A stretch of DNA of 64,000 bases from Neptunomonas marina (GCF_004005935.1 NZ_SACQ01000002.1:538692-602691); one strand, 5' to 3'. Positions 47,872 through 58,093 are shown, numbered from the stretch's first letter. The notes: a model not told the origin generated them from the letters alone. Translations and numbers: made by a program.

Positions 47872-48432
47872 TTATGTCAATTGGTTATAAATGCTCTTAA
47901 TTTGTTGCAAATCGGCTTCATAGTCACCGGTTGGGTAGAAGGCTTGCGCAATCCCGCCCACTTTACGCTTGTAATCAATGTAACCGAGCAAAATTGGCAC
48001 GTTGCCCTGCACGGCAATATGATAAAACCCGCTTTTCCAGCCTTTGACCGCCGAACGGGTGCCCTCGGGTGCCATAAGAATGCGCAATGACGCATCCGTC
48101 TCAAACAGTTGTGCTGTTGTGGTGACCGTATTATGTGACCGAGAGCGATCAACAGGAATTCCTCCCATCCAACGCATCAGTCCGCCAAAAGGAAACTTAA
48201 AGATGGAATCTTTACCCATCCAAAAAAGCGGCACTTTTAGCTGAAATGCGATCATCAAGCTGAAGGGAAGGTCCCAATTTGTCGTATGCGGTGCGCCAAT
48301 AATGATGCAGCGCGGAGTATCTGCCGCGTTAATGCCTTTTATCTGCCAGCCCAACAGTTTCAGCGCTGTTGCGGAAACCGCGCTGATGAGTGGTGTGATA
48401 ACGGGAGTCGAGAAGATCGTATAACGCGGCAT
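47872..48432 (-). CDS. Lysophospholipid acyltransferase-family protein (PlsC-like)
   Basis: A 186-residue membrane-associated acyltransferase. The catalytic HX4D box is present as HTTNWD (about residues 50-55) and the glycerol-3-phosphate-binding motif as PEGTRS (about 122-127). Enzymes of this group add fatty acyl chains to lysophospholipids or related acceptors; this short form is common in marine gammaproteobacteria. The ATG is 6 nt after the stop of the upstream DUF3144 gene, so translation is likely coupled. Confidence 0.86.
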   Translation of the reverse strand: MPRYTIFSTPVITPLISAVSATALKLLGWQIKGINAADTPRCIIIGAPHTTNWDLPFSLMIAFQLKVPLFWMGKDSIFKFPFGGLMRWMGGIPVDRSRSHNTVTTTAQLFETDASLRILMAPEGTRSAVKGWKSGFYHIAVQGNVPILLGYIDYKRKVGGIAQAFYPTGDYEADLQQIKSIYNQLT

Positions 48433-48438
48433 AACGAC

Positions 48439-48714
48439 TTACGCTTTACCTGATTTTGCTTCAAGCTCAGCTTTTTTCGATGTTTGTACAAAAGAGAGCG
48501 TCTCTTTGTACTTGTCTGCGATAGCGTCGATACCTTTAGGTGTCAGGATGCCTTCGTTGCCAGCGACAGAATAGGTCGTGTAGACACACGATGCGCTCAT
48601 CATCGCAGCTGAAACGATCTCGATGCTGTAGCCTTCGTTCTTCATCTGGTTAGCAAGAGCAACAAACTTGTTAGTTAATTCTGCGTGCTCACCACGGGTG
48701 TTTTTCTTAGACAA
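48439..48714 (-). CDS. DUF3144-family small protein
   Basis: A 91-residue soluble helical protein. NKFVALANQMKNEGYSIEIVSAAMMSASCVYTTY, in two adjoining stretches near residues 15-48, resembles DUF3144. The start is a TTG at 48714 with GGAGAGAG upstream. Function is unknown. It is the first gene of an apparent two-gene operon with the PlsC-like acyltransferase. Confidence 0.75.
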   Translation of the reverse strand: MSKKNTRGEHAELTNKFVALANQMKNEGYSIEIVSAAMMSASCVYTTYSVAGNEGILTPKGIDAIADKYKETLSFVQTSKKAELEAKSGKA

Positions 48715-48848
48715 GGTCTCTCTCCGGTAAATCGTGAAAATAGCGCTAAATTGTCGCTGAAAGTCGCCTCTAATAGCAAATGACTTTCTTGCTATCTAAC
48801 AGTATGCTGGCCGTCACATTGACGAGAACTAGGTAGCAGGGGATAAAC

Positions 48849-49220
48849 ATGGAGCGGCTCATTGGGTGGATAGAGCAGCGTTGGCCAATGCTGACCGTTG
48901 CTTTGTTGATGCTAATTACTACGCTTTCATTGTGGCCCGTTGAGCAGCTGCCGCAGGGCGTACCCGGGAGTGATAAATCCCATCATCTTATCGCTTACAT
49001 GGCGCTGGTCTTACCACTTGCGTTGCGCCAGCCACGTTACTGGTGGTGGGGCGTTGCGGTACTTTTTGGCTGGAGTGGTATGATTGAGCTGATCCAGCCT
49101 TATGTTAATCGCTGGGGAGAGTGGCTGGATCTGTTTGCCAACGGTGTTGGTCTGCTGTTGGGATGCACGATTGGCGTTATGCTGAAACGTTACCAGCACA
49201 ACGCCGCAAAAGTGCGCTAG
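48849..49220 (+). CDS. VanZ-like membrane protein
   Basis: A 123-residue protein with about four hydrophobic segments. SDKSHHLIAYMALVLPLAL (about residues 41-59) and GMIELIQPYVNRWGEWLDLFANGVG fit the VanZ-like family, whose general role is unclear though one member gives low teicoplanin resistance. GGGG lies 7 nt before the ATG. Its stop overlaps that of the convergent uvrD (49217-49220). Confidence 0.83.
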   Translation: MERLIGWIEQRWPMLTVALLMLITTLSLWPVEQLPQGVPGSDKSHHLIAYMALVLPLALRQPRYWWWGVAVLFGWSGMIELIQPYVNRWGEWLDLFANGVGLLLGCTIGVMLKRYQHNAAKVR

Positions 49221-51421
49221 ATCGGCTCAAGCTTCGCAAAACCGACCACTAACCACTTGGTGCCTTCGTCATCAAAGTTCACATGCACCCGCGCACGCGG
49301 ACCGCTACCTTCACAGTTCAACACCACGCCAACCCCAAAGATCGGATGCTTCACGGCTTGTCCGACATAAATAGCAGGCGTATCGCTCGTTTCCTCAACA
49401 TGGTTGTTGAACTGATTGACCTCGCGACGATCGACAGCGGCCATCGGTCGGCTGATCGTGGCATTGAGGCGCACCTCTTCGATCAGCTCGATAGGAATCT
49501 CTTGGATAAAGCGCGAAGGGCGGTTGTAGTTATCTTGGCCATGCATACGGCGGGCTTCGGCATAGGTTAGGTAGAGCTTTTGCATCGCGCGGGTGATGCC
49601 AACATATGCCAGTCGGCGCTCCTCCTCTAAGCGGCCGGGCTCTTCGGCAGACATGCTGTGTGGGAACAACCCTTCCTCCATACCGGCGAGGAATACCATC
49701 GGGAACTCAAGGCCTTTGGCGGAGTGTAGAGTCATCAGTTGAGTGCTGTCTTTGTGCTCTTCCGCTTGCGCATCGCCAGCATCCAGCGCTGCTTGATCAA
49801 GGAAGGCTGCCAGCTCGGTGGTGTTCTCTTGGGCTTCCATGGTGGCTTCCCACTGACCGCTAAACTGCTTCGCGGCGTTGACCAACTCCTCTAAGTTCTC
49901 AATACGGGATTGGCCCTTCTCGCCTTTCTCTTTTTTATGATGGTCAATCAGACCGCTGAGCTCAATTGCATGGTCGGTTTGCTCATGCAGTGTTGTGCCT
50001 GCGGAGTCTGTATCGATCTGGTTGATCAGATCAAGGAAGCCTTGTAGCGCGTTTAACGCACGGGCTGGCAGCTTTTTATATTCAACGATTTCGCTGGCAG
50101 CTCGCCACATTGAGATGTTTTCGGCGCGAGCATGTTCGCGCACAATGTCAATGGTGCGCGTACCGATACCGCGCGTCGGAACGTTAATCACGCGCTCCAT
50201 GGCGGTATCGTCATTGCGGTTCGAGACCAGTCGCAGGTATGCCAGCGCGTTCTTAATTTCTAAGCGATCATAGAAGCGGTGGCCGCCGTAAATTCGATAA
50301 GGGACGCCTGAGCGTATTAGCGCTTCCTCAAGCACTCGAGATTGAGCGTTGGAGCGGTATAGGATCGCCGTATCGCTGAGCATATTACCATCAGCTAGCC
50401 ACTTTTCGATCTGGCCAACAATAAAGCGGGCTTCATCCTGCTCATTGAAGGCAGCGTATAAAGAGAGTTTCTCGCCATCGTTGCCGTCGGTCCAAAGCTC
50501 TTTGCCCAAGCGGCCCTGGTTGTTCTCGATAACCGCATTCGCGGCTTTCAAGATACTTTGCGTTGAGCGGTAGTTTTGCTCAAGACGGATCGTCTCGACG
50601 GCGCCAAAGTGTGTCGGTAGTTGCTGAATATTCTCGATGCGTGCACCGCGCCAACCATAGATAGACTGATCATCATCTCCCACGGCCATCAATTTGGGTT
50701 CGCTGCCGCATAGTAAGCGTAGCCATGCATATTGGATGGCGTTGGTATCTTGGAACTCGTCAACGAGGATATAGCGAAAACGCTCTTGGTAGTGGCGCAA
50801 CAGGGACGGGTTTAGGTCGCGCAGCAACTCTAAACAGCGCAGCAATAACTCGCCAAAGTCGATCATGCCACCACGGTCGCAGGCCTCTTCGTAAGCCTCG
50901 TACATACCAATCATAGTTTTGGTGTGTGGATCGTTTGAGCGTTCGATGTGACGGCTGCGTAGCCCCTCATCCTTTTGCGCGTTGATATACCATTGGAATT
51001 GGCGTGCAGGCCAGCGATTCTCATCTAGATTCGCTTCTTTGCAGAGACGTTTGATCAAGCGAAGCTGATCATCACTGTCCATGATCTGGAAGTTTTCATT
51101 GAGGTTCGCATCTTTCCAGTGCGCACGTAAGATGCGATGCGCCAATCCGTGGAATGTGCCAACCCACATGCCATTGGGGTTAACACCCAGTAGCTCTTCG
51201 ATACGCCCGCGCATCTCGCGCGCTGCTTTATTGGTGAAGGTTACCGCCATGATGGAGTAGGGGGATAGCCCCTCGGTCTGTACGAGCCACGCAATACGGT
51301 GCACCAAAACGCGGGTTTTACCGGAGCCGGCCCCAGCTAACACCAACAGGTTCTGAAGGGGAGCGGAGACCGCCGCGCGTTGTGCGTCGTTTAGACCATC
51401 AAGTATTTCTGTAACGTCCAT
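49217..51421 (-). CDS. uvrD: DNA helicase II UvrD
   Basis: UvrD is a superfamily 1 3'-5' helicase that removes the excised oligonucleotide in nucleotide-excision repair and unwinds DNA in mismatch repair. The 734-residue protein has Walker A AGAGSGKTRVL (about 30-40), motif Ia TFTNKAAREM, Walker B region LVDEFQDTN, QNYRST and LMTLHSAKGLEF. The C-terminal tail (VNFDDEGTKWLVVGFAKLEPI) carries the Tudor-like end typical of UvrD/PcrA. Confidence 0.96.
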   Translation of the reverse strand: MDVTEILDGLNDAQRAAVSAPLQNLLVLAGAGSGKTRVLVHRIAWLVQTEGLSPYSIMAVTFTNKAAREMRGRIEELLGVNPNGMWVGTFHGLAHRILRAHWKDANLNENFQIMDSDDQLRLIKRLCKEANLDENRWPARQFQWYINAQKDEGLRSRHIERSNDPHTKTMIGMYEAYEEACDRGGMIDFGELLLRCLELLRDLNPSLLRHYQERFRYILVDEFQDTNAIQYAWLRLLCGSEPKLMAVGDDDQSIYGWRGARIENIQQLPTHFGAVETIRLEQNYRSTQSILKAANAVIENNQGRLGKELWTDGNDGEKLSLYAAFNEQDEARFIVGQIEKWLADGNMLSDTAILYRSNAQSRVLEEALIRSGVPYRIYGGHRFYDRLEIKNALAYLRLVSNRNDDTAMERVINVPTRGIGTRTIDIVREHARAENISMWRAASEIVEYKKLPARALNALQGFLDLINQIDTDSAGTTLHEQTDHAIELSGLIDHHKKEKGEKGQSRIENLEELVNAAKQFSGQWEATMEAQENTTELAAFLDQAALDAGDAQAEEHKDSTQLMTLHSAKGLEFPMVFLAGMEEGLFPHSMSAEEPGRLEEERRLAYVGITRAMQKLYLTYAEARRMHGQDNYNRPSRFIQEIPIELIEEVRLNATISRPMAAVDRREVNQFNNHVEETSDTPAIYVGQAVKHPIFGVGVVLNCEGSGPRARVHVNFDDEGTKWLVVGFAKLEPI

Positions 51422-51454
51422 TCAAATTCGCAGTGCTTATCGATTAATAACTAA

Positions 51455-52432
51455 CTAGGCAGGTAGATCAGTGGGTTGGTTGATACGCTGCAGCAAGATA
51501 CGCTTGAGCTCATCAGGATCCTTGATCACCATGTCGCCACCTTGGCGGTTTTCTTGGGCGATACCACAGGCCGGAATCAAACGAGACAGCCAGAAGCGCA
51601 TCGCTGCTGTACGTGCCATTTGTGGCCACGCTTTGTGCTCATCGTCTGTGAATGGGCGTATTTTATGGTATGCCGCTAGCAATGCGGCTTCTCGCTCAAG
51701 GTCGATGGAACCGTCGGGGCGTGTGCACCAGTCGTTCGCTACGATGGCTAGGTCAAACAGCCAAAATGCAGTGGCTGCGTTGTAGACATCCAGTATGGCG
51801 GAGACCTCTTCGCCTTCGAATAGCGCATTGTCATGGAAAAGGTCGCCATGAATAATGCCCATCGGCAGCCCCCAAGGTTGCTCGCGAAGCTCATCAAATA
51901 GACGGACCTCTTGCAGCAGCAACTCACCCTCTTCACGGCTCAGGTGACGTTGGATGTTATGGCTCTCGCGGCGCCACCAAAATACGCCGCGATGTGCTTG
52001 GCGACGCAGGTAGAAGTTTTCACCGGCGATATGGAACTGCGCTAGCTGTGCACCGATAGAGGCGCAGTGTGCGGGCGTTAGGTCGGCTTGGGCGACGTGA
52101 TGTCCGTAAAAGCGCGGTTGCAACAGCGCAGGGCGGCCATGAATCTTTTTCAGCGCAATGCCGTTTTGATCTTGGAAAGGTGAGGGCACGGCCAGCCCGC
52201 GCTCGGCCAGCCAAGTGGTGAGCTCAACGAAGAAGGGCATGTCATCCATGCCGAACTCTTCAAAGATGGTTAATACAAACTCACTTGTCGTACCGGCTTT
52301 ATCCAGTGTGACGAAGTAGTTGGTATTTTCGATACCGCCTTCGATGCCTTTATAGGAAACCAGCTGGCCCAGATCAAACTGCTCGACCAGGCTCTGCATC
52401 TCATTGTCGTTTAGTTGAGTGTATACAGCCAC
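51455..52432 (-). CDS. thrB: Homoserine kinase ThrB, choline-kinase-like type
   Basis: This form of homoserine kinase phosphorylates homoserine in threonine synthesis but has the aminoglycoside-phosphotransferase fold. I start it at the GTG at 52432 (325 residues, MAVYTQLNDNEMQ), which fits the family; the longer frame runs into the DUF2782 gene. Catalytic loop HGDLFHDNALF (about residues 192-202) and the metal-binding LDVYNA follow. It comes 4 nt after the DUF2782 stop. Gene order thrB-DUF2782-polA matches Pseudomonas. Confidence 0.92.
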   Translation of the reverse strand: MAVYTQLNDNEMQSLVEQFDLGQLVSYKGIEGGIENTNYFVTLDKAGTTSEFVLTIFEEFGMDDMPFFVELTTWLAERGLAVPSPFQDQNGIALKKIHGRPALLQPRFYGHHVAQADLTPAHCASIGAQLAQFHIAGENFYLRRQAHRGVFWWRRESHNIQRHLSREEGELLLQEVRLFDELREQPWGLPMGIIHGDLFHDNALFEGEEVSAILDVYNAATAFWLFDLAIVANDWCTRPDGSIDLEREAALLAAYHKIRPFTDDEHKAWPQMARTAAMRFWLSRLIPACGIAQENRQGGDMVIKDPDELKRILLQRINQPTDLPA

Positions 52433-52436
52433 AGAA

Positions 52437-52718
52437 TTACCAACGGAAAATGACCCATTTTGGGAGTAATAAGGAGGACTCATCGAAACGTGCGAATGAG
52501 CCATCATCAGAAGGCACCAGATAGTAAGGCTTTCCGACAGCCGGAACCACCTTTATTTCTTTGAGCTGCCCGCCAATGCGGTACTCATAATAGGTCTTGT
52601 CTTCTTTATAGCTGATCCGAATATCTGGCTCGCCTTCGTCCGGATCGCCGGGAATACCAGTAGCGGAGACTGCCAGCGGCAGCGATAGGGCCAGAATCAT
52701 CAATAAACGTTTAATCAT
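52437..52718 (-). CDS. DUF2782-family exported protein
   Basis: A 93-residue protein with a signal peptide (MIKRLLMILALSLPLAVSA, cleavage near residue 19) and a short beta-rich domain (YYEYRIGGQLKEIKVVPAVG, KPYYLVPSDDG) ending in FRW. It belongs to DUF2782, found between thrB and polA in pseudomonads; function unknown. It is cotranscribed with thrB and divergent from polA. Confidence 0.85.
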   Translation of the reverse strand: MIKRLLMILALSLPLAVSATGIPGDPDEGEPDIRISYKEDKTYYEYRIGGQLKEIKVVPAVGKPYYLVPSDDGSFARFDESSLLLPKWVIFRW

Positions 52719-52816
52719 CGTCTTTACTCATTGGTTGGCTGCGCCAGATTGACTATGATTGTGGGCTTGGAAATCGCTGCTGTAAAGCGCCTGCAACTTT
52801 TACAAACGGATAGATC

Positions 52817-55552
52817 ATGACTCAAAATGCTGCCCCTCTCATCTTAGTTGATGGCTCCTCATACCTTTACCGTGCTTTCTTTGCCTCTCAGCAGGCGGAC
52901 CTACGCACGTCAGATGGGATGCCAAGTGGTGCGATTCGTGTCGTGACATCCATGCTACGTAGTTTGATTAAGCAGTACGCGGATGCCCGTATCGCCGTGA
53001 TCTTTGATGCCAAGGGAAAAACCTTCCGCGATGAGTTGTACGCAGAATACAAAGCGAACCGACCATCCATGCCAGATGATCTGCGCGCACAGGTTGAGCC
53101 AATCCACAGTATTATTCGCGCGATGGGGCTACCCTTAATTGTTGAAGAGGGTGTGGAAGCTGACGATGTTATCGGCACCATGGCACGCCAAGCGAGCGCA
53201 GCCGGTATCGAGACTGTGATCTCCACCGGCGATAAAGATATGGCCCAACTGGTGGATGAGCACGTTACCTTGATCAATACCATGACGGATACCACGATGG
53301 ACCGCGCGGGTGTTGAGGAGAAATTTGGTATTCCGCCGGAGCTGATCATCGACTACTTGGCGCTGCTTGGCGATAAAGTCGATAACATTCCGGGTGTGCC
53401 AGGTGTGGGTGAGAAAACAGCGCTCGCTCTATTACAAGGTATTGGCGGTCTGCAGGCGCTATATGAGCGTTTGGATGATATCGCGGCGCTGGGCTTTCGG
53501 GGCTCCAAAACAATGGCGAAGAAGCTGATGGAGCATCGCGAGGTCGCCGAGTTATCTTACCTACTAGCAACGATCAAAACCGATGTGCCACTAGACTTCA
53601 CGCTCGATGAGATCGGCACGCCGCAGCCAGATAGCGCTGCGCTGCTGGCGCTGTTCCAGCAGTATGAGTTCCGCAGCTGGGTACGCGAGTTAGAGGGCGA
53701 TAGCGGTGCGACAGAAACAGATGAGCAGCCGGCGGCACCGGTGCAGACGAACTATGAAGTGATCACCGATATGGCGCGTTTCGATGCTTGGCTAACGCGC
53801 TTGCAAGCCGCTGAACTGATCGCCTTTGATACAGAAACTGACCGGCTTGACTATATGGAAGCGCAGCTGGTGGGCGTCTCCTTTGCTGTTGAGGTGGGTG
53901 AGGCGGCTTACGTGCCATTAGGGCACGATTATGTCGGTGCTCCAGCTCAACTGGATCGTGATGTGGTGCTCGCAAAGCTGAAGCCACTGCTGGAGGAAGA
54001 ATCGTTATCTAAAGTGGGTCAGCACATCAAGTTTGATATGAATGTGCTAGCCCGGTATGACATCGCCATGCGTGGCATCGCTTTCGATACCATGCTGGAA
54101 TCGTACGTACTGAACTCCACCGCCACGCGCCATGATATGGATAGCCTTGCTGATAAATATTTAGGTGTAAAAACGGTCTCATTTGAAGAGATTGCAGGCA
54201 AAGGTAAGAAGCAGCTGACGTTTAACCAGATCGATCTGGAGCAAGCGGGTCCTTACGCTGCTGAAGATGCGGACATCACGTTGCGCCTGCATCACGCGAT
54301 TGCGCCACAGTTAGACGCAGAGACTCGCCTTGCTGAGGTGTTCACAGAGATAGAGAAACCTCTGATTCCTGTGCTGTCGGGTATGGAGCGCACCGGTGCG
54401 TTGGTCAATGCGGAGCTATTGGGCAAACAAAGCCTAGAGATAGAGACACGCTTAACCGCCTTAGAGCGCGAAGCGCATGAGCTCGCAGGGGAGCCTTTCA
54501 ATTTGGCATCCACGAAACAGCTACAACATATCCTGTTCGAAAAACAGGCGTTGCCGGTGCTTAAAAAGACCCCGAAGGGTGTCCCCTCAACGGCAGAGGA
54601 GGTGCTTCAAGAGCTGGCGCTGGATTATCCGCTACCTAAACTGCTGCTAGAGTACCGTAGTCTGAGCAAGCTGAAATCTACCTACACGGATAAGCTGCCG
54701 CAGATGATCAATCCAACGACGGGGCGCATTCATACGTCCTATCATCAGGCCGTTACGGCGACCGGGCGCCTCTCCTCAACAGACCCTAACTTGCAGAATA
54801 TTCCAATCCGTACCGCGGAAGGCCGTCGTATCCGTCAGGCGTTTATCGCGCCAGAGGGTTACCAACTTGTGGCTGCGGACTACTCTCAGATTGAGCTGCG
54901 CATCATGGCGCACCTGTCGGGCGATGAGGGGCTGCTAAACGCGTTTAATCACGGTGACGACATTCACCGCGCGACCGCGGCAGAGGTGTTCAAAACCAGT
55001 ATCGAGCAGGTCAGTACGGAGCAACGCCGCCGTGCTAAGGCGATTAACTTTGGTTTGATCTATGGGATGTCTGCGTTTGGCTTGGGTAAACAGTTAGGCA
55101 TTGGCCGCAACGAAGCGCAGGAGTATATCGACCACTACTTTGCGACATATCCTGGCGTGCAGCGCTACATGGAAGAGATCCGTGAAAAAGCGCGTGAGCA
55201 GGGGTATGTAGAGACCGTGTTTGGCCGTCGACTCTATCTGCCTGCTATTAATGCACGTAACGCCATGCAGCGCCAAGCGGCAGAACGCACCGCGATTAAT
55301 GCTCCGATGCAAGGCACAGCTGCGGATATTATCAAGCGCGCGATGGTGCAGGTGGATGCGTGGTTGCCAAACAGTGGCTTTGATGCCCGTATGATTATGC
55401 AGGTCCACGATGAGTTGATCTTTGAAGCAAAAGCAGATCAAGTCGATGAATTTAAGGCAGAAATTGCTCAAAAAATGCAGCAAGCAGCGGCGCTGGCGGT
55501 ACCTTTAATCGTTGAAGCTGGCGCGGGCGACAATTGGGATCAGGCCCACTAG
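52817..55552 (+). CDS. polA: DNA polymerase I
   Basis: PolA fills gaps and removes RNA primers in replication and repair. The 911-residue protein has all three domains: 5'-3' exonuclease (about 1-290; [31 protein letters not shown]), an intact 3'-5' proofreading domain (about 320-505; [30 protein letters not shown]), and the polymerase (about 530-911; [48 protein letters not shown]). Spacing and length are standard. No terminator lies right after it; the next T-run hairpin on this strand is at 55685-55742. Confidence 0.97.
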   Translation: MTQNAAPLILVDGSSYLYRAFFASQQADLRTSDGMPSGAIRVVTSMLRSLIKQYADARIAVIFDAKGKTFRDELYAEYKANRPSMPDDLRAQVEPIHSIIRAMGLPLIVEEGVEADDVIGTMARQASAAGIETVISTGDKDMAQLVDEHVTLINTMTDTTMDRAGVEEKFGIPPELIIDYLALLGDKVDNIPGVPGVGEKTALALLQGIGGLQALYERLDDIAALGFRGSKTMAKKLMEHREVAELSYLLATIKTDVPLDFTLDEIGTPQPDSAALLALFQQYEFRSWVRELEGDSGATETDEQPAAPVQTNYEVITDMARFDAWLTRLQAAELIAFDTETDRLDYMEAQLVGVSFAVEVGEAAYVPLGHDYVGAPAQLDRDVVLAKLKPLLEEESLSKVGQHIKFDMNVLARYDIAMRGIAFDTMLESYVLNSTATRHDMDSLADKYLGVKTVSFEEIAGKGKKQLTFNQIDLEQAGPYAAEDADITLRLHHAIAPQLDAETRLAEVFTEIEKPLIPVLSGMERTGALVNAELLGKQSLEIETRLTALEREAHELAGEPFNLASTKQLQHILFEKQALPVLKKTPKGVPSTAEEVLQELALDYPLPKLLLEYRSLSKLKSTYTDKLPQMINPTTGRIHTSYHQAVTATGRLSSTDPNLQNIPIRTAEGRRIRQAFIAPEGYQLVAADYSQIELRIMAHLSGDEGLLNAFNHGDDIHRATAAEVFKTSIEQVSTEQRRRAKAINFGLIYGMSAFGLGKQLGIGRNEAQEYIDHYFATYPGVQRYMEEIREKAREQGYVETVFGRRLYLPAINARNAMQRQAAERTAINAPMQGTAADIIKRAMVQVDAWLPNSGFDARMIMQVHDELIFEAKADQVDEFKAEIAQKMQQAAALAVPLIVEAGAGDNWDQAH

Positions 55553-55599
55553 AGGAAAATAATTGGTTTTTTTTTGATCAATTGGGGAACTAACAAAAA

Positions 55600-55742
55600 A
55601 GGGTGTCGTCAATAAGAAGACACATCTTATCGTTCCCCTCCTAGTGTTCAGTAGTAAAGATGTGTGGGTTGCAGCAGGACGCCTTAGCCCCAGGCAGTGT
55701 GCTTTTTCCCCTTCCGCACATGCCTGGGTGCTAGTTTTTTTT
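55600..55742 (+). ncRNA. Candidate small RNA in the polA-engB gap (Spot 42 / ErsA position)
   Basis: The gap between polA and engB holds structure beyond a simple terminator. A 9-bp perfect stem, ACACATCTT (55620-55628) with AAGATGTGT (55657-55665), encloses a 28-nt loop with CCCCTCCT (55635-55642), able to pair with Shine-Dalgarno sequences. A 17-bp terminator hairpin with eight T follows. Spot 42 (enterics, vibrios) and ErsA (pseudomonads) are encoded near polA in similar contexts. The 5' end is a guess and no clear promoter was found, so this could also be a polA 3' UTR. Confidence 0.45.
55685..55742 (+). terminator. Strong intrinsic terminator between polA and engB
   Basis: Arms 55685-55702 and 55716-55733 pair over 17 bp (4+8+5 with two single-base bulges), with a 13-nt pyrimidine-rich loop. 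Eight T follow (55735-55742), running into the stop codon of the convergent engB. The T-run is on the plus strand, so it ends polA or a small RNA, not engB. Confidence 0.9.
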
Positions 55743-56409
55743 ACTCTGGCTCGCTAGGTGCCACCGTTTCTGAGTGATCCGCACCCTCTTCTTCAGCTAA
55801 CAACCAATCATTCAAGCGATGTTGAAGGACGTCGATGCCGCTGCGTTTTAGCGCCGAGAAAGGCTGTACGGATACGCTATCTCCCAAGAGTGCAGTGAGC
55901 TCTTTGCGAAGCTTAAGCACGGTGGATTGGGCGGGGCCCTTTTTCAGTTTGTCCGCTTTGGTGAGCAGCACATGCAGTGGCACACCGGTGGTCGCGCACC
56001 AATCAACCATCATCTGATCGAACTCTTTCATGGGATGGCGGATATCCATGACGAGTACGACGCCGCGCAGGCACATGCGTTCTTGGAGATATTGATCCAA
56101 GTGCTTCTGCCAGTGAACTTTCATCGCCACCGGCACTTTTGCATATCCGTAGCCCGGTAAGTCAACGATTCGTAACGACTCATGATTGAGTGTAAAGAAG
56201 TTGATCAGCTGAGTGCGGCCCGGCGTCTTTGAGGTGCGAGCTAACTTGGAGTTGTTGGTTAATGCGTTAATCGCACTCGATTTGCCCGCATTCGAGCGGC
56301 CAGCGAAAGCAACCTCTGCTCCCTCGTCAGGAGGGCATTGGCTCAGCTTGCTGGCACTTGTTAAAAAGTGTGCGGCATTGTAATGGATCGTTTTATTGAT
56401 ATGGGGCAT
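55741..56409 (-). CDS. engB: Ribosome-biogenesis GTPase EngB (YihA/YsxC)
   Basis: EngB is an essential GTPase for assembly of the large ribosomal subunit. The 222-residue protein has G1 GRSNAGKSS (about 36-44), the [15 protein letters not shown] switch, DLPGYGYAK (G3, about 79-87) and LTKADK (G4, about 150-155). The acidic C-terminal tail ([17 protein letters not shown]) extends beyond the core. It is convergent with polA. Confidence 0.95.
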   Translation of the reverse strand: MPHINKTIHYNAAHFLTSASKLSQCPPDEGAEVAFAGRSNAGKSSAINALTNNSKLARTSKTPGRTQLINFFTLNHESLRIVDLPGYGYAKVPVAMKVHWQKHLDQYLQERMCLRGVVLVMDIRHPMKEFDQMMVDWCATTGVPLHVLLTKADKLKKGPAQSTVLKLRKELTALLGDSVSVQPFSALKRSGIDVLQHRLNDWLLAEEEGADHSETVAPSEPE

Positions 56410-56474
56410 ATACTTTAGGTTACCGAAAAGGGCTGGCTACACATTAACCGTTCCAGTTTATAGGGATATTAAGT

Positions 56475-56480
56475 TATAAT
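56475..56480 (+). promoter_or_regulatory. -10 element upstream of the cytochrome c4 gene
   Basis: A perfect TATAAT lies 134 nt before the cytochrome gene; the -35 (near TTCCAG, 56451-56456) is poor. The leader of about 130 nt is long and I see no conserved structure in it. Confidence 0.4.
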
Positions 56481-56614
56481 GCCGCCAAATTTTACCCGTG
56501 AATAGAGTCAACCTCTAGCAGATGGGCATAATAAAGGTTTACGTTGGTGCTGTTTTTGCCCAGCAATAAACAGTAAAAACATCCATTTTAAGATGACAAG
56601 AGTCTAGGTTAATC

Positions 56615-57217
56615 ATGAACAAATTACTGATCAGCTTACTGTTAACCTTAGGTATAACGGGCGTAGCGAACGCAGCAGGTGATGCCGCTGCAGGACAAGG
56701 AAAAACTGCAGTATGTGCTGCCTGTCACGGTGCTGACGGCAACAGTGCAATTGCCAACTTCCCAAAACTAGCTGGCCAGAATGCTACATATCTGGTGAAG
56801 CAGCTCCAAGACATCAAATCAGGCGACCGTAAGATCGTTGAGATGACGGGCCTGCTGGATGCAATGAGCGATCAGGATTTAGAAGATATCGCGGCTTACT
56901 ATGCGAGCAAAAAAGTGCAGGGCGGTAAGGTTGCACAAGACCAACTTGAGCTTGGTCAGCAAATCTATCGCGCAGGCCTAGCGGCTAAAGGTGTACCAGC
57001 ATGCACAGCGTGTCACGGTGCCAATGGTCAAGGTATCGCATCTGCTGGCTATCCTGCATTGAGCGGTCAGCATGCAGATTACACTGCTAAGCAGTTGAAA
57101 GACTTCCGCGTATCTGCACGTAACCAAGATCCACAAGCAATGATGCGTGATATCGCTGCTAAACTGAGCGATGTTGAGATCAAAGCGGTATCTAGCTACA
57201 TTCAAGGTCTTTACTAA
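56615..57217 (+). CDS. Dihaem cytochrome c4
   Basis: A periplasmic electron carrier that feeds terminal oxidases. The 200-residue precursor has a signal peptide cleaved near residue 20 (GVANA-AGD) and two homologous haem domains with CAACH (34-38) and CTACH (130-134). Methionine ligands are likely in EMTGL (77) and PQAMM near 175. Gene order engB-c4-dsbA matches Pseudomonas. A terminator follows. Confidence 0.93.
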   Translation: MNKLLISLLLTLGITGVANAAGDAAAGQGKTAVCAACHGADGNSAIANFPKLAGQNATYLVKQLQDIKSGDRKIVEMTGLLDAMSDQDLEDIAAYYASKKVQGGKVAQDQLELGQQIYRAGLAAKGVPACTACHGANGQGIASAGYPALSGQHADYTAKQLKDFRVSARNQDPQAMMRDIAAKLSDVEIKAVSSYIQGLY

Positions 57218-57241
57218 GCGAGCGGCTTAGACCTCAAGATG

Positions 57242-57267
57242 AAGGCAGCTACGGCTGCCTTTTTTTA
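57242..57267 (+). terminator. Terminator after cytochrome c4
   Basis: AAGGCAGC-TACG-GCTGCCTT followed by further T; a compact 8-bp hairpin with seven or more T. Confidence 0.93.
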
Positions 57268-57336
57268 TGAACGAAGGAACCCTTTTGTGTGGCACCGGTC
57301 ACAGAGGTGTCCAAGAATAATGATCGGAGATTATCG

Positions 57337-57954
57337 ATGTTTAAAAAACTGTTGTCAGTTGTTGTGTTAATTGGCGCAAGTTTGGTTGCACAAGCTGAAG
57401 AGTTTGAAGCAGGAAAGCACTACGAAGTACTGCCGACAGCGGTTAAAACAGCTGACCCATCCAAAGTCGAAGTTATCGAGATGTTTGGCTACCCATGCCC
57501 ACATTGTAATACGTTTGAGCCACTGCTAGAGAGCTGGGTTAAGCAGCAAGCAGACGGCGTTGACTTTAAGCGTATTCCGGTTGTGTTTGGCCGTAGCTGG
57601 GAGCCGATGGCTCGCGCTTACTACACGGCTGAGCTGCTCGGTGAAGTTGAGAAAACTCACCAAGCGATGTTTGACGCGATTCACCTGCAGCGCAAACGCT
57701 TCCGTGATTTAGAGGCACTGGCTGATTACTATGCCGATTTAGGTGTCGATCGCGCTAAGTTTGAAAAAACCTTCAACTCATTTGCGGTGAATACTAAGCT
57801 TAACCAAGGCGATTCTAAGGTGCGTAGCTACCAGATTGATGGTGTTCCATCGATGGTTGTGAACGGCAAATATCGCATTACAGCAGCGATGGCTGGTGGT
57901 CAGCAGCAGATGTTAAAAGTCGTTGATTACCTGGTCGAGAAAGAACAGCAGTGA
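57337..57954 (+). CDS. dsbA: Thiol:disulfide interchange protein DsbA
   Basis: DsbA introduces disulfide bonds into exported proteins. I start it at the ATG at 57337 (205 residues) because GGAG lies upstream and a signal peptide follows (MFKKLLSVVVLIGASLVAQA). The active site is C54-P-H-C57, and the cis-Pro loop is GVPSMVVNGKY. Extra upstream codons from 57289 are not credible. It is followed by a symmetric terminator and then the dgcP-like gene. Confidence 0.95.
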   Translation: MFKKLLSVVVLIGASLVAQAEEFEAGKHYEVLPTAVKTADPSKVEVIEMFGYPCPHCNTFEPLLESWVKQQADGVDFKRIPVVFGRSWEPMARAYYTAELLGEVEKTHQAMFDAIHLQRKRFRDLEALADYYADLGVDRAKFEKTFNSFAVNTKLNQGDSKVRSYQIDGVPSMVVNGKYRITAAMAGGQQQMLKVVDYLVEKEQQ

Positions 57955-57968
57955 TTTAGACGCGACAT

Positions 57969-58009
57969 AGATACAAAAAAGCCGCTTCAATAGCGGCTTT
58001 TTTGTATCT
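57969..58009. terminator. Symmetric terminator after dsbA
   Basis: An 18-bp perfect stem (57969-57986 with 57992-58009) and a 5-nt loop, with A6 and T6 runs inside the arms, so it can stop transcription on both strands. Confidence 0.93.
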
Positions 58010-58093
58010 GTATGATTGCTAATCTAGCCCGCGAAGAACCTTTGGACTAACATGAAGCTGGGCATGTCAACGTCTTTAGTCTGAGGCTGTAGA

